A DNA stretch of 64,000 nucleotides from Segatella copri (GTDB taxonomy: Bacteria; Bacteroidota; Bacteroidia; Bacteroidales; Bacteroidaceae). Positions 44,419-53,979 of this stretch are shown piece by piece; position 1 is the stretch's first letter, and every line of letters begins with the position of its first letter. Location of the stretch: the NCBI RefSeq assembly GCF_015074785.1, contig NZ_CP042464.1:744001-808000 (forward strand). The letters are read 5' to 3'. A model generated the notes under the pieces. It saw nothing but the letters and a program-made list of their open reading frames with translations, searched no databases and had not been told where the DNA came from. The position numbers and the translations under genes are program-made.

Positions 44419-45099
44419 CTATTTCAAGTTGAACGATGGGTCTTCCTCGTATGCTTTCTTGTTGAAGCGGTAGAGGGCGGCGCCTCGTTTCGAGTTGACT
44501 TTATCGATGAGTTCTGTTTTCTCGATGAAGTCGATATCCTTCACGCGTTTGCGGAAGTTGCGCTTATCAATCTCTTCGCCTATTACTGCCTCGAATACAT
44601 GCTGAAGCTGTGTCAGCGTAAAGAGGTCTGGGAGGAGTTTGAAGCTTAATGGCTCATGATTGATGCGGCGGCGTATCTGTGCGATAGCGTTGCGGATCAT
44701 GAGTTTGTGGTCTGAGTAAAGTTCTGGAAGTTCGTTCAGACTAACCCATTCCAATCCGTGTTCTACACGGAGGCTGTCATCATAGTCTTTCACATTGATG
44801 AGAGTGCAATAGGCGATAGAGATAACTCGCTCACCTGGGTCACGGTCGATGCGGCCGAAAGCTCCTACTTGTCTTATATAGAGGTTTTTCATTCCAGTAA
44901 GTTCCAGGATGACTCTGTTAGCTGCATCTTCGAGATTTTCTGTTGCGCCAACGAAACCACCATAGAGTGACCATTCGCCTCTTCCCGGGTCCATCTTGCG
45001 TTTGCCTATCAGTACCTGGAGGTTACTACCGTCGAAACCGAAAATGATACAATCGACGGATACTAATACTTTGGAGTATTCATTATAAAACTGGGTCAT
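44419..45099 (-). CDS. araR: AraR, Nudix-type arabinose regulator
   Basis: Transcription factor of the NrtR-like family: a Nudix fold (about 10-145) that binds effector, and a C-terminal winged helix (about 155-226: LPDLFTLTQLQHVFEAVIG, FRKRVKDIDFIEKTE). The Nudix box is degenerate: ATENLEDAANRVILELTGM lacks the catalytic R-E-x-x-E-E pattern, as expected for a sensor. The start is ATG 45099 (MTQFYNEYSK); the frame is open upstream but that part has no similarity to the family. The known Bacteroides AraR represses arabinose genes until arabinose binds; this gene sits in the same kind of cluster. A plain Nudix hydrolase annotation is unlikely. Confidence 0.9.
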   Translation of the reverse strand: MTQFYNEYSKVLVSVDCIIFGFDGSNLQVLIGKRKMDPGRGEWSLYGGFVGATENLEDAANRVILELTGMKNLYIRQVGAFGRIDRDPGERVISIAYCTLINVKDYDDSLRVEHGLEWVSLNELPELYSDHKLMIRNAIAQIRRRINHEPLSFKLLPDLFTLTQLQHVFEAVIGEEIDKRNFRKRVKDIDFIEKTELIDKVNSKRGAALYRFNKKAYEEDPSFNLK

Positions 45100-45303
45100 G
45101 GTCTTTCTGCTGTTTTGATGTAATGATTCAATGTATGTATAGTTGTGTTCTTTTGCTTGCTCTTCATAGAGCAGGTTCGAGAGGAAAATCAAGGAGTAAG
45201 AAGGAGAAGTAAGGATCGCGGATTTTTTCAACAGAAACAGTTTTGTCTGATCTTTAAGAAAATTCCAGACTCCTCACTTCTTACTCCTGACGTGAATAAT
45301 ATT

Positions 45304-47028
45304 TTACCAGAAGTATGCGTAGAATGCTGCGCAGAGGCCGATTACTACGAGGGTACCGATAATATCGAAGGCACCCCAACTCTCACGGATAGACTTCTTG
45401 AAGTCAGATGTGAAGGTGATTGCCTCTACCTGCTCCTTGCTTGGAGCTGGAGTGAAGCAGCTTACTACTACCATGAAGATGATGAGGAATACGAGCAACC
45501 AGCACTCGAATACGAGCCAGTTGGTCTGCCAGAACCATGCGGTGTAATCCCAGAATGCACCATCCATTGTTGCCTTACCTGTGTCAGTAATAACGTTGGT
45601 AACGAGGCGGAGCATACCGATGAGGAAACCGGTAATCATGGTGTATTCACCTGCCTTTGGAGTAATCTTCTTGAAGAAGATACCCATTGCAAATACGGCT
45701 ACCATGGCTGGAGCCAGAAGTGACTGGATACCCTGGAGATAGTTGTACAAAGTATCCATCTTCATCATGATTGGCAACCATGCGAAACCGAGAACTACAA
45801 CTACAATGGTAGCGATACGGCCAACGAGTACGTAGTGAGCCTCAGACATGCCCTTCTTCAATGGCTTGTAGAAGTCCTCGGTGAAGAGGGTAGCACAGCT
45901 ATTGAAGAATGCTGCCAATGAAGCAACGAGTGCGCAGATGAAACCGATGGTTACGATACCCTTGATACCTGCAGGAAGAACGGTCTTTACCATGATGGCG
46001 AAGGCTGCATCAGTCTCGTTCATCTGGATGGCACCCTTCTGAGCCAAGGCTGCTGCAATCATACCTGGAATCAGGAACATGAAGCAAGGGAGTACCTTGA
46101 AGAAACCGGCTGCGATAGTACCGCGGCGGGCACGCTTCATAACCTCTACGTTGCTCTCGCCAGGAACCTGACCCAATACACGCTGAACGATGTGCTGGTC
46201 AGTACACCAGTACCAGAAACCAATGATGGTTGCACCGATGAATACTACGAAACCAGGATACTCCTGATACATAGAGTCACCTGCCTCCCAGTGGAACATG
46301 TGAGTTGTACCATAACCGTTGTTCAACTTGCCGCAGTAATCCATCATGTCGGCCCAACCTGCAGAGATGCTGCCACCGCCGAGGGTAGAGAGACCGAGGA
46401 AGAGTACGAGGAAAGAACCGATGACGAGGATAGGAGTCTGGATGGTTGACAATGTCATCACGCCCTTCATACCACCGAATACGGTGAAGATGGTGGTGAG
46501 GATAATCAAACCGATAGCGCCAACCCAAAAGTTCAAGCCCCAAAGATATTCGAAGAAGATACCACCTGTAAGGGCTGTAACGCTCACCTTAGTAAGGATG
46601 TAAGCTACGAGGGTGATGATAGAGAGCCATGAACCTGTGCGCTGGGTATAGCGGAACTTCAGGAAGTCTGGCATGGTGATGATTTTACCCATCTTGTTGA
46701 TGAGCAACTGATAGAAAGGTACGAACAACCAACCGAGGATGAGGATCATCCAACCCTGCATCTCCCAGTGTGCCATACCGACACCACTCTTGGCACCTGT
46801 ACCAGCCAAACCAACGAGGTGCTCAGAACCAATGTTGGCAGCAAAGATAGCCATACCGATTACATACCATGGCTCACCCTTACCGAAGAGGTAGGCAGAA
46901 GAGTCTTCACCTTTCTGAGCCTTTCTGTCTTTCACGATTGCGTGCCAGACAGCCCAAATTACGCCTATTACACCAATGGCGAGTACAGCCCAATCAAGCC
47001 ATACGAATTCTGTTGAATTCCAATTCAT
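45304..47028 (-). CDS. sodium:solute symporter, probable arabinose transporter
   Basis: A 574-residue SSS-family permease with about 14 hydrophobic segments. Seen: ANIGSEHLVGLAGTGAKSG (first sodium-binding helix), VFGGMKGVMTLSTIQT and QHIVQRVLGQVPGESN, which are standard for the sugar branch. It lies just upstream of araR, as in other Bacteroidales arabinose operons, and so most likely brings arabinose in from the periplasm; glucose or galactose transport is possible by family. The 204-nt gap to araR contains an inverted low-complexity repeat (45191-45214 with 45271-45291). Confidence 0.88.
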   Translation of the reverse strand: MNWNSTEFVWLDWAVLAIGVIGVIWAVWHAIVKDRKAQKGEDSSAYLFGKGEPWYVIGMAIFAANIGSEHLVGLAGTGAKSGVGMAHWEMQGWMILILGWLFVPFYQLLINKMGKIITMPDFLKFRYTQRTGSWLSIITLVAYILTKVSVTALTGGIFFEYLWGLNFWVGAIGLIILTTIFTVFGGMKGVMTLSTIQTPILVIGSFLVLFLGLSTLGGGSISAGWADMMDYCGKLNNGYGTTHMFHWEAGDSMYQEYPGFVVFIGATIIGFWYWCTDQHIVQRVLGQVPGESNVEVMKRARRGTIAAGFFKVLPCFMFLIPGMIAAALAQKGAIQMNETDAAFAIMVKTVLPAGIKGIVTIGFICALVASLAAFFNSCATLFTEDFYKPLKKGMSEAHYVLVGRIATIVVVVLGFAWLPIMMKMDTLYNYLQGIQSLLAPAMVAVFAMGIFFKKITPKAGEYTMITGFLIGMLRLVTNVITDTGKATMDGAFWDYTAWFWQTNWLVFECWLLVFLIIFMVVVSCFTPAPSKEQVEAITFTSDFKKSIRESWGAFDIIGTLVVIGLCAAFYAYFW

Positions 47029-47152
47029 AATTACTATAAGATTGTTTGTTTATTATTATTTGTTTGTTTTTCTCTTTTGTTGGATGCTTATTATGTTAGT
47101 TTCTTATCCAGCACATTTCGTTTTTTGTCATTGCGAAAACTTCTTGTTGGAT

Positions 47153-47192
47153 GTTAGCTGTTCCGGCGGACTTTATCCGCCGGTTCGCTAAC
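47153..47192. repeat. long GC-rich hairpin
   Basis: GTTAGC (47153) pairs with GCTAAC (47192) and inside it CCGGCGGA pairs with TCCGCCGG over a CTTTA loop. It lies between galM and the symporter gene (18 nt past the galM stop) but has no U-run on the minus strand, so it is a palindromic element or mRNA-end hairpin rather than a standard terminator. Confidence 0.65.
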
Positions 47193-47210
47193 TTTTAAAC
47201 TAACTTACGC

Positions 47211-48398
47211 TTATTTTTTAACGCTGAATTTGTAAGCGAGGTGAGAATAGTATTTCTCTCCTGGCTTCAATGTGGCATCTGTCCAATCCTTTACCCCCTG
47301 AGCAATCTTGGTTGGAGAATCAGGATATTTCTGGCTCTCGAAGCAAACGCTTACGTGTTTAGGATACTTGATGCCATGCTTGCAGGCAATACCTGTACCT
47401 TGGAAGTTACCAGTGTAGACCTGAATACCAGGCTCGTTTGTAAATACTTCAAGAAGGATACCGCTCTTTGGTGAGTAGAGGCTTGCGCAAACTGTTTTGT
47501 CATCGCCCTTACCATTCTTATATGTGTTCAAACACCAGTTGTGGTCGTAACCTGTGGCATTCTTAATCTGGTCAAAGTTATAATCTACCTTCTTGCCGAT
47601 TTCTGCAGGTTTTCGGAAATCCATAGGGGTTCCATCGACACTCTTGATTTCACCAGTTGGGATGTAAAGTGAATCTGCAGGAGTAAACTTATCTGCATTG
47701 ATGTACATTACCTGATCGAAACCTTCCTTAGATGGATCGCCATTCAAGTTGAAGTAACTGTGGTTGGTCATGTTGACAACGGTCTCTTTGTCTGTTGTGG
47801 CGCCAAACTCGATGTCGAGTGTGTTGTCACTCTTGACGGTATACTTAGCTGTTGCTGTTACGTTGCCAGGGAATCCATTCTCGCCATCCTTCGCATTGAT
47901 AGTGAAGGTAACGGATGAGTCGTTCTTCTCTGTAATGTCGTAAACCTGGTTCAACCATCCTGTAGCACCACCACCATGCAGGCAGTTGCCGTTATCATTT
48001 GCCTTCAACTGGTATGTTGAACCAGCAAGTGAAAGTTTAGCATCCTTGATACGGTTGGCATAACGTCCTACAGAAGAACCATAATCCGAAGGAGAGTTAA
48101 GTGTGTCAGCATACTGGTGTATGTTGTCGTAACCCAGAACCACATCCGTTGGCTTTCCGTTCTTATCAGGAACGGAAATGGAAACTACACGTCCACCATA
48201 ATTGGTGAGGCAAACTTCCATGCCGTTTGCATTCTTGAGAGTTACTAACTCAGTCTTCTTGCCCAATACTGTTGAATCGAAATCTGCTGGATTCAAACCA
48301 GATTGTGTGAGACTTGCATTGTTGCTTGATGAACAAGCTGAGAGGGTAGCGATAGCCGCAAAACCAACTCCCATAAATAGGGTCTTAAATGTACTCAT
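47211..48398 (-). CDS. galM: aldose 1-epimerase, lipoprotein form
   Basis: Interconverts alpha and beta anomers of galactose or glucose. 395 residues with lipoprotein signal (GVGFAAIATLSAC, lipobox LSAC at about residue 22), so it acts in the periplasm or at the outer membrane. Galactose mutarotase motifs: LTNYGGRVVSI, RYANRI, GNCLHGGGATG (His), NHSYFNLNG (His) and FTNEPGIQVYTGNF (Glu). It lies downstream of galK and upstream of the symporter, on the same strand. A second, unexported GalM is encoded at 51445-52530. Confidence 0.95.
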   Translation of the reverse strand: MSTFKTLFMGVGFAAIATLSACSSSNNASLTQSGLNPADFDSTVLGKKTELVTLKNANGMEVCLTNYGGRVVSISVPDKNGKPTDVVLGYDNIHQYADTLNSPSDYGSSVGRYANRIKDAKLSLAGSTYQLKANDNGNCLHGGGATGWLNQVYDITEKNDSSVTFTINAKDGENGFPGNVTATAKYTVKSDNTLDIEFGATTDKETVVNMTNHSYFNLNGDPSKEGFDQVMYINADKFTPADSLYIPTGEIKSVDGTPMDFRKPAEIGKKVDYNFDQIKNATGYDHNWCLNTYKNGKGDDKTVCASLYSPKSGILLEVFTNEPGIQVYTGNFQGTGIACKHGIKYPKHVSVCFESQKYPDSPTKIAQGVKDWTDATLKPGEKYYSHLAYKFSVKK

Positions 48399-48547
48399 TT
48401 TTAGGCTGTTTTTTATTGTTTATTCATTTTGGGTGTAAAATTACAATTTTATTTCGAATCTGCAAGCGTTTTCCCTAACTTTTTTTCTTCTAAAGTGTCT
48501 TTTTAACACTATTTGTATGAAAACGCCTGTTTTTGGCTTATTTGGGA

Positions 48548-48584
48548 CAAAAAAAACTGCAGTTAGCAAATACTAACTGCAGTT
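48548..48584 (-). terminator. terminator of galK
   Basis: 12 perfect pairs (AACTGCAGTTAG / CTAACTGCAGTT) with a 6-nt loop followed by TTTTTTT on the minus strand. Confidence 0.92.
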
Positions 48585-48609
48585 CCTTATATTATATATA
48601 ATGTATATA

Positions 48610-49770
48610 TTAGCAAACCTTGTGAGAACCCTCAGAGATGATTACAGGGTAAATCTCTGGAGCATGACCATATTTGGCTGTGAACTTAGCTGTAACGTCC
48701 TCAACGAACTTGTCGTAGATATCGTCCTTTACCAGGTTGATAGTGCAGCCACCGAAGCCACCGCCCATGATACGGCTACCAGTAACACCGTTCTCCTTAG
48801 CAATATCGTTTAAGAAGTCGAGTTCCTCGCAGCTTACCTCGTATTCCTTGCTCAAGCCGTGGTGAGTCTCGTACATCTTCTGACCTACTGTCTCGTAGTC
48901 GCCCTTCTCAAGAGCATCGCAGACAGCCAAAACGCGGTCCTTCTCGCCCAATACGAAGTGAGCGCGGCTGTAATCCTCTTCGCCTACCTCAGCGCGAACC
49001 TCTTCCAACTGCTCCCATGTGCAATCACGGAGAGTTTCGAACTTAGCCTCTGGATGCTTTGCTGCAATGTGCTTAACAACATTTTCGCAAGAGTTGCGGC
49101 GGTCGTTGTATGGAGAACCTGCCAGCTCGTGCTTTACCTTAGAGTTTACCAGGCAGAGTTTATAGCCCTTAGGCTCGAATGGGAAGTATTCAAATTCGCG
49201 GCTGTTGCAATCGAGGCGCATCAACTTACCTTCCTTGCCGAAAACAGAAGCAAACTGGTCCATGATACCGCAGTTAACACCTACATACTTGTGCTCAGTA
49301 GCCTGACCTGCGAGAACGAGATCCCATTTAGAAACCTTGTTGTCACCAAAAAGGTCGTTCAAAGCAAAAGCAAAACAGCTTTCAAGAGCAGCTGAAGAAG
49401 ACATACCTGCACCGAGAGGCACATCACCATAGAATGCTGCATTGAAACCCTTTACGTCAACCCCCAATGCCTTCATCTCCTGGCAAACACCATAGATGTA
49501 ACGCGCCCATGAAGCGCGAGGACCTTCAGGATCATTAACCTTGAATTCTACACGGTCCTTCAAGTCGATAGAGTAGAGCATGACGGTATCTGTTCCGTTA
49601 GGACGGATTTCTGCCATAATACCCTTATCTACTGCACCTGGGAAAACAAATCCACCATTATAGTCGGTATGCTCGCCAATCAAGTTAATACGACCTGGTG
49701 ACATGTAGATGTTACCTGTTTTACCATCGAAATGCTTGATGAATCGGCTTCTTACTTTTTCAATATCCAT
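48610..49770 (-). CDS. galK: galactokinase
   Basis: GHMP kinase making galactose-1-phosphate from galactose and ATP, first enzyme of the Leloir pathway. 386 residues. Seen: SPGRINLIGEHTDYNGG (galactokinase signature), the ATP loop PLGAGMSSSAALE, DQFASVFG with the catalytic Asp region, and GGGFGGCTINLV near the C terminus. It is 96 nt after the permease gene, from which it is separated by a hairpin, and ends in a strong terminator. No galT or galE is in the window. Confidence 0.97.
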   Translation of the reverse strand: MDIEKVRSRFIKHFDGKTGNIYMSPGRINLIGEHTDYNGGFVFPGAVDKGIMAEIRPNGTDTVMLYSIDLKDRVEFKVNDPEGPRASWARYIYGVCQEMKALGVDVKGFNAAFYGDVPLGAGMSSSAALESCFAFALNDLFGDNKVSKWDLVLAGQATEHKYVGVNCGIMDQFASVFGKEGKLMRLDCNSREFEYFPFEPKGYKLCLVNSKVKHELAGSPYNDRRNSCENVVKHIAAKHPEAKFETLRDCTWEQLEEVRAEVGEEDYSRAHFVLGEKDRVLAVCDALEKGDYETVGQKMYETHHGLSKEYEVSCEELDFLNDIAKENGVTGSRIMGGGFGGCTINLVKDDIYDKFVEDVTAKFTAKYGHAPEIYPVIISEGSHKVC

Positions 49771-49820
49771 AATTAGTTAAGTTTTTGTTGTGTTGTTACT
49801 AAAGATTTGATTATATGATT

Positions 49821-49851
49821 TAGCCCTAAGACTATATATGCCTTAGGGCTA
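49821..49851. terminator. hairpin between permease gene and galK
   Basis: TAGCCCTAAG and CTTAGGGCTA pair over a 10-nt loop. The minus-strand exit is AAATCATATA, without a solid U-run; partial termination or mRNA processing may lower galK expression relative to the permease. Confidence 0.5.
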
Positions 49852-49866
49852 ATTTATTTCGTGTTT

Positions 49867-51192
49867 TTAATCAACAGGAATATCCTTGTTGATGTTCTTG
49901 CAACCAGCTACAGCATAGAAGAACATGTATGCCATACAGATGAGAGGCACAATGTAACTAGCCATATAGCCAGCGTTGTCTGCGATGAAGTTCTGTACCA
50001 ATGGCATCAATCCGCCACCTACTACCATCATCATGAAGATACCTGAAGCCTGGGCTGTATACTTGCCAAGACCCTCGGTAGCAAGGTTGAAGATAGAAGA
50101 CCACATGATAGAAGTGCAGAGACCGCAGAGTACCAGGAACATGGCAGCGATAGGCACTGTTACCATCTGGAATGATGTACCTGTAAATACAGGCATTTCT
50201 ACTGTTGTTGACTTGCCGAGAAGTACGGCGAGGACGATAAAGATCATACCTGCACCATTGGCAATCATCATCATCATGCGGCTAGATACCTTGTCAGCAA
50301 TAAAACTGGAGCAAAGACGACCAACCAGCATCAGAAGCCAGTATGTACCTGCAACGAAACCACCGATAGCTGCTGCATTTGCCAAAGCTGTACCATTGAT
50401 GAAACCACCACCATTTGCTGTTGTATCAGAAATGTAGAAGTTCAATGTTCCAGGAATACCTACCTCAACACCTACATAAACGAAGATTGCGATAACGCCG
50501 AGGTTGAAGTGGCGGAAAGCCCATGGTGAATGCTCGAATACAGTCTTGTCTGTAGTCTTACCCATCTCTGGATCCTGGATAGGGATGAAGTTCAAGATAA
50601 CGAATGCTGCTGCGAATACGGCAAGGGCAATGTAAAGCACGAGGTTCACATCTACCATTTTGGTGTTAGCAGTAACAGTACCGATAAGGGCACCTACGAG
50701 CATTGGGGTTAAAGTTCCGGATAAACTGTTCAATGTACCACCGATGAGGTTCAACTGGTTACCGCGGTTACCACCACCACCGATGAGGTTCAACATTGGG
50801 TTTACAACAGTATTCAAAATACAAACAGCAAAACCTGAGATGAACGCACCGAAGAGGTAAACGGCGAAGCCTGAGATGTCGGCACCGAACTTACCTGAAA
50901 GGAACTGGATGAGCACGCCTACGAATCCGGTAGCGATACCGGTGAGGGCTGTCTTCTTGTAACCAATCTTGGTGAGCAACTTACCTGCAGGGATACCCAT
51001 GAAGAGGTAAGCCAAGAAGTTCATGGCGTTACCCAACATACCGATCATGTTAGCACTTCCGCTGTCAGCGAATACATTTTTCCAAATAACTCCGATAGGA
51101 GCAGCCAAATTCGTTACGAACGAAATCATGGCGTAGAGGAACATCATCGTGATAATGGCGATGATATTGCCATTTTTACTTTGGTTTTCCAT
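49867..51192 (-). CDS. gluP: FucP/GluP-type sugar permease (MFS)
   Basis: A 441-residue major facilitator protein with 12 hydrophobic segments, of the fucose/glucose/galactose:H+ symporter group. Seen: IGVIWKNVFADSGSANMIGM, FMGIPAGKLLTKIGYKK (loop 2-3 motif) and FLVLCGLCTSIMWSSIFNLA, typical of GluP/FucP. Set between galM and galK, it most likely imports galactose or glucose across the inner membrane. Confidence 0.9.
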   Translation of the reverse strand: MENQSKNGNIIAIITMMFLYAMISFVTNLAAPIGVIWKNVFADSGSANMIGMLGNAMNFLAYLFMGIPAGKLLTKIGYKKTALTGIATGFVGVLIQFLSGKFGADISGFAVYLFGAFISGFAVCILNTVVNPMLNLIGGGGNRGNQLNLIGGTLNSLSGTLTPMLVGALIGTVTANTKMVDVNLVLYIALAVFAAAFVILNFIPIQDPEMGKTTDKTVFEHSPWAFRHFNLGVIAIFVYVGVEVGIPGTLNFYISDTTANGGGFINGTALANAAAIGGFVAGTYWLLMLVGRLCSSFIADKVSSRMMMMIANGAGMIFIVLAVLLGKSTTVEMPVFTGTSFQMVTVPIAAMFLVLCGLCTSIMWSSIFNLATEGLGKYTAQASGIFMMMVVGGGLMPLVQNFIADNAGYMASYIVPLICMAYMFFYAVAGCKNINKDIPVD

Positions 51193-51397
51193 TTTTTTTG
51201 ATAGTTGATATTGTTATTTGTTATTATTATTTGCGAAAAGCTTGTTTATACTCTTTTTGAAGAGGTTATTGATTCTCTTTTATGGTAAAGAGGTTGCTAC
51301 TCTTTTCTTCTAAGAGGTTGTTTCTTCTTTAAAGACGTTAAGACTTCTCTTTAAGATTGTTGTCGCGCTGGATGAGTTTTGTCATTCAAGCGCGAAA

Positions 51398-51431
51398 ATG
51401 GAGCAAGTGCTGTTTAGAGTACCTGCTCCAT
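51398..51431 (-). terminator. hairpin after the cytoplasmic galM
   Basis: On the minus strand ATGGAGCAGGT and ACTTGCTCCAT pair over 11 positions (one wobble), then TTTTCGCG. It lies 14 nt past the stop of the galM at 51445. The rest of the gap to gluP (51193-51397) holds irregular AAGAGGTT repeats and no gene. Confidence 0.6.
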
Positions 51432-51444
51432 GATTTATTCTGAT

Positions 51445-52530
51445 TTATTTGTCAATTCCAAACTTATAGATTGTCTTCTGGGTGTATGTTTCACCCGGAT
51501 TTAATCTGCAACTTGGGAAATAGGTGTGATTTGGAGTGTCTGGGAACTTCTGTGCCTCGAAGCAGACTGCACTGCGACGTGGGAATGTTGCACCAAACTG
51601 TCCTGAGATACCTGCAAGGAAATTACCTGTGTACATCTGCAAACCTGGTTCTGTGGTATAAACCTCCATGGTACGGCAGCTTACAGGGTCTTTTATACGG
51701 GCAGCGAAACTCAACTCACCTTCTTCTGTCTTGTTCAATACATAGTTGTGGTCATAGCCCTGACCATTCTTGATCTGCTCGTTGTCTGCATTGATGTCCT
51801 GACCAATTGGCTTTGGTGTACGGAAATCGAATGGTGTGCCCTCAACCTTCAAAATCTCACCTGTAGGGATAGAATACTTATCAATAGGGAGATAGTAGTT
51901 TGCGTTTACCTCACAGATGATATTGTCAACTGTTGGGGTAGGATTAGCAATACCCTGGATTGAGAAGAAAGCGTGATGTGTCAGGTTGCAGATGGTTGTC
52001 TTGTTGGTTGTAGCCTGATACTTGATAACGAACTCATTGTCGTCGGTCAATGTGTAAGCTACCCAAACTGTCAACTCACCAGTGAAGCCTTCTTCACCAT
52101 AAGGGCTTGTGTATTTCAATACGACAGCGCTATCACTCATGCGGGTTGCATCCCAAACTTTGGTATGGAAACCTGTAGGTCCACCATGCAGGTGGTTGGG
52201 ACCATCGTTGCATGCCAAGTGATACTCCTTGCCGTGAAGTATGAACTTGCCTTCTTTAATACGGTTGCCATAACGACCGATGAGCACACTCAAGAATGGC
52301 TCTGGTGAATTGATGACGTCCTGTATGTTGTCATGACCCTGGATGAGGTTGGCATAGTTGCCATCCTTGTCAGGCATCATGATGGCTACGACTGCTCCAC
52401 CATAGTTAGTCACTGCAACTTCGTTGCCTTGCTTGTTTCTCAACACGAAGAGATCAGTCTTCTTGCCATTCACTGTGGTCTGAAAATCTTCTCTTTTCAA
52501 ACCACACTTATTTGCTGGTTCTGTATTCAT
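51445..52530 (-). CDS. galM: aldose 1-epimerase, cytoplasmic form
   Basis: 361 residues with no signal peptide (MNTEPANKCGLKREDF), so probably cytoplasmic. Same fold as the lipoprotein GalM: VTNYGGAVVAIMMPD, RYGNRIKEG, NHLHGGPTGFH (His), THHAFFSIQG (His) and YTTEPGLQMYTGNF (Glu). It is first of the galactose genes, preceded by a consensus-like promoter. Having both exported and cytoplasmic mutarotases allows anomer conversion on each side of the inner membrane. Confidence 0.94.
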   Translation of the reverse strand: MNTEPANKCGLKREDFQTTVNGKKTDLFVLRNKQGNEVAVTNYGGAVVAIMMPDKDGNYANLIQGHDNIQDVINSPEPFLSVLIGRYGNRIKEGKFILHGKEYHLACNDGPNHLHGGPTGFHTKVWDATRMSDSAVVLKYTSPYGEEGFTGELTVWVAYTLTDDNEFVIKYQATTNKTTICNLTHHAFFSIQGIANPTPTVDNIICEVNANYYLPIDKYSIPTGEILKVEGTPFDFRTPKPIGQDINADNEQIKNGQGYDHNYVLNKTEEGELSFAARIKDPVSCRTMEVYTTEPGLQMYTGNFLAGISGQFGATFPRRSAVCFEAQKFPDTPNHTYFPSCRLNPGETYTQKTIYKFGIDK

Positions 52531-52579
52531 AATATCTCACTTTTTTTAGTTACCTTACTCTGGTTTAAGTAATGTACTG

Positions 52580-52610
52580 CAAAGTAACTAAAAAAAATGA
52601 GTATTACAAA
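52580..52610 (-). promoter_or_regulatory. promoter of the galactose genes
   Basis: On the minus strand TTTG (52610-52607), 19-nt spacer, TTACTTTG (52587-52580; one mismatch). Leader about 45 nt. Confidence 0.6.
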
Positions 52611-52640
52611 TATTTTATGAACTTTTTGATTTAAAAAATC

Positions 52641-53879
52641 CTAAAACGATTCTGATAGCAAATCGGCAACGACGTAACTTGATCCGCCAATAAAGATAAA
52701 ATCATCTTTTTTTGCGTTTGCTTTTGCTTTGTTAAATGCCTGTGCGATAGTTTGATAGCATGTTCCGTTTAAGCTGTGCTTTTGCGCGTATCCGTATAAT
52801 TTGTCTACAGGAATCGCTCTTTTGGTTGATGGCTGTGTCCAATAGAAAATCGTGCTTTCTTTTGGCAACTTTTCTAATAGTCCCATTACATGCTCTACAT
52901 CTTTGTCGTCAACCATTCCGAAGACAATATGTTTCGTATCGGCTTTGACGGATGCAATCTGAGGTTCCAGATACTCCCATCCGGCAAGGTTATGTCCCGT
53001 ATCACAGATGGTGAGTGGGTGCTCGTTGAGTTTTTCCCATCTGCCACGTAAGCCTGTCAGCTCGCATACATGTTCGAAGCCGTTCTTTATGCTTTCATCT
53101 TTGATTTCTATTCCTTCTTCCTTCAGGCATTCTACGGCTGTGGATATGGTGCAGTAGTTCTTTTTCTGATAGTTGCCTTTCAGTTCGAAGTTCATGTCTG
53201 CGTCAGTTGCATGTGCAAAATGGATTGGAGAATTCTGCTCATGGGCTTTCTTGATGAATACAGGTTGGGTCTCTTCGTTCCATTCGCCAATAACGACAGG
53301 AATCTGTGGCTTGATGATACCCGCCTTTTCGCCTGCAATCTCGCCGAGTGTATTCCCGAGGAATTGGGTGTGGTCAAAACTGATGTTCGTGATAACGGAT
53401 AGGATAGGAGTGATGATGTTGGTACTATCCAGTCTTCCTCCCAATCCAACTTCGATGACGGCAAAGTCTACCTTTTGTTCTGCAAAATACTGAAATGCCA
53501 TCATGGTGGTCAGTTCAAAGAACGAAGGATGTAGCGGTTCGAAGAAATTCCGGTTGTTTTCTACAAAGTCGATTACATACTCTTCGCTTACCATCTCACC
53601 ATTTACGCGAATGCGTTCTCTGAAATCTATAAGATGTGGAGATGTGAACAGGCCGACCTTATAGCCCTGGCTCTGCAGGATTGCAGCAAGGGTATGGGAT
53701 GATGAACCTTTTCCGTTGGTTCCTGCAATGTGGATACATTTATATTGGTTATGAGGATGTCCGAAGTGTTCATCCATTTTATACATCGTATCAAGCCCAG
53801 GTTTGTATGCCTTGGCTCCAATCTTTTCAAAAACCGGCGTGCTGGTGAAAAGATATTCAACAGTTTCTTGATAATTCAT
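52641..53879 (-). CDS. folC: folylpolyglutamate/dihydrofolate synthase
   Basis: Mur-ligase-family enzyme adding glutamate to dihydropteroate and folates. 412 residues. Seen: HIAGTNGKGSSSHTLAAI (ATP loop), GLFTSPHLIDFRERI, FAVIEVGLGGRLDSTNI, ITNISFDHTQFLG and CDTGHNLAGWEY. It follows dnaJ across a long inverted repeat and precedes galM on the same strand, with no functional link. Confidence 0.95.
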   Translation of the reverse strand: MNYQETVEYLFTSTPVFEKIGAKAYKPGLDTMYKMDEHFGHPHNQYKCIHIAGTNGKGSSSHTLAAILQSQGYKVGLFTSPHLIDFRERIRVNGEMVSEEYVIDFVENNRNFFEPLHPSFFELTTMMAFQYFAEQKVDFAVIEVGLGGRLDSTNIITPILSVITNISFDHTQFLGNTLGEIAGEKAGIIKPQIPVVIGEWNEETQPVFIKKAHEQNSPIHFAHATDADMNFELKGNYQKKNYCTISTAVECLKEEGIEIKDESIKNGFEHVCELTGLRGRWEKLNEHPLTICDTGHNLAGWEYLEPQIASVKADTKHIVFGMVDDKDVEHVMGLLEKLPKESTIFYWTQPSTKRAIPVDKLYGYAQKHSLNGTCYQTIAQAFNKAKANAKKDDFIFIGGSSYVVADLLSESF

Positions 53880-53914
53880 GTTATATGTTATACCTTATTA
53901 TATATACAGATAAT

Positions 53915-53964
53915 CCCCGAAAAGAGCGAACCGTTCTTTCGAAGATAGTTCGCCCTCTTCGGGG
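53915..53964 (-). terminator. inverted repeat between dnaJ and folC
   Basis: 17-nt arms CCCCGAAAAGAGCGAAC and GTTCGCCCTCTTCGGGG pair with one mismatch around a 16-nt loop. It lies 15 nt past the dnaJ stop; the U-run is weak. Confidence 0.6.
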
Positions 53965-53979
53965 ATTGCTCTTTACTGT

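Noticed and set aside
44419-45099. Nudix hydrolase annotation for AraR
   Set aside because: The Nudix box lacks its catalytic residues, a winged-helix domain follows, and the gene is in an arabinose operon.
45145-45723. 192-codon plus-strand frame
   Set aside because: It is antisense to the sodium/sugar symporter and made of its complementary codons.
51260-51340. AAGAGGTT repeats upstream of the permease gene
   Set aside because: Spacings of 28, 24 and about 20 nt are irregular and the sequence is low complexity; no array is claimed.
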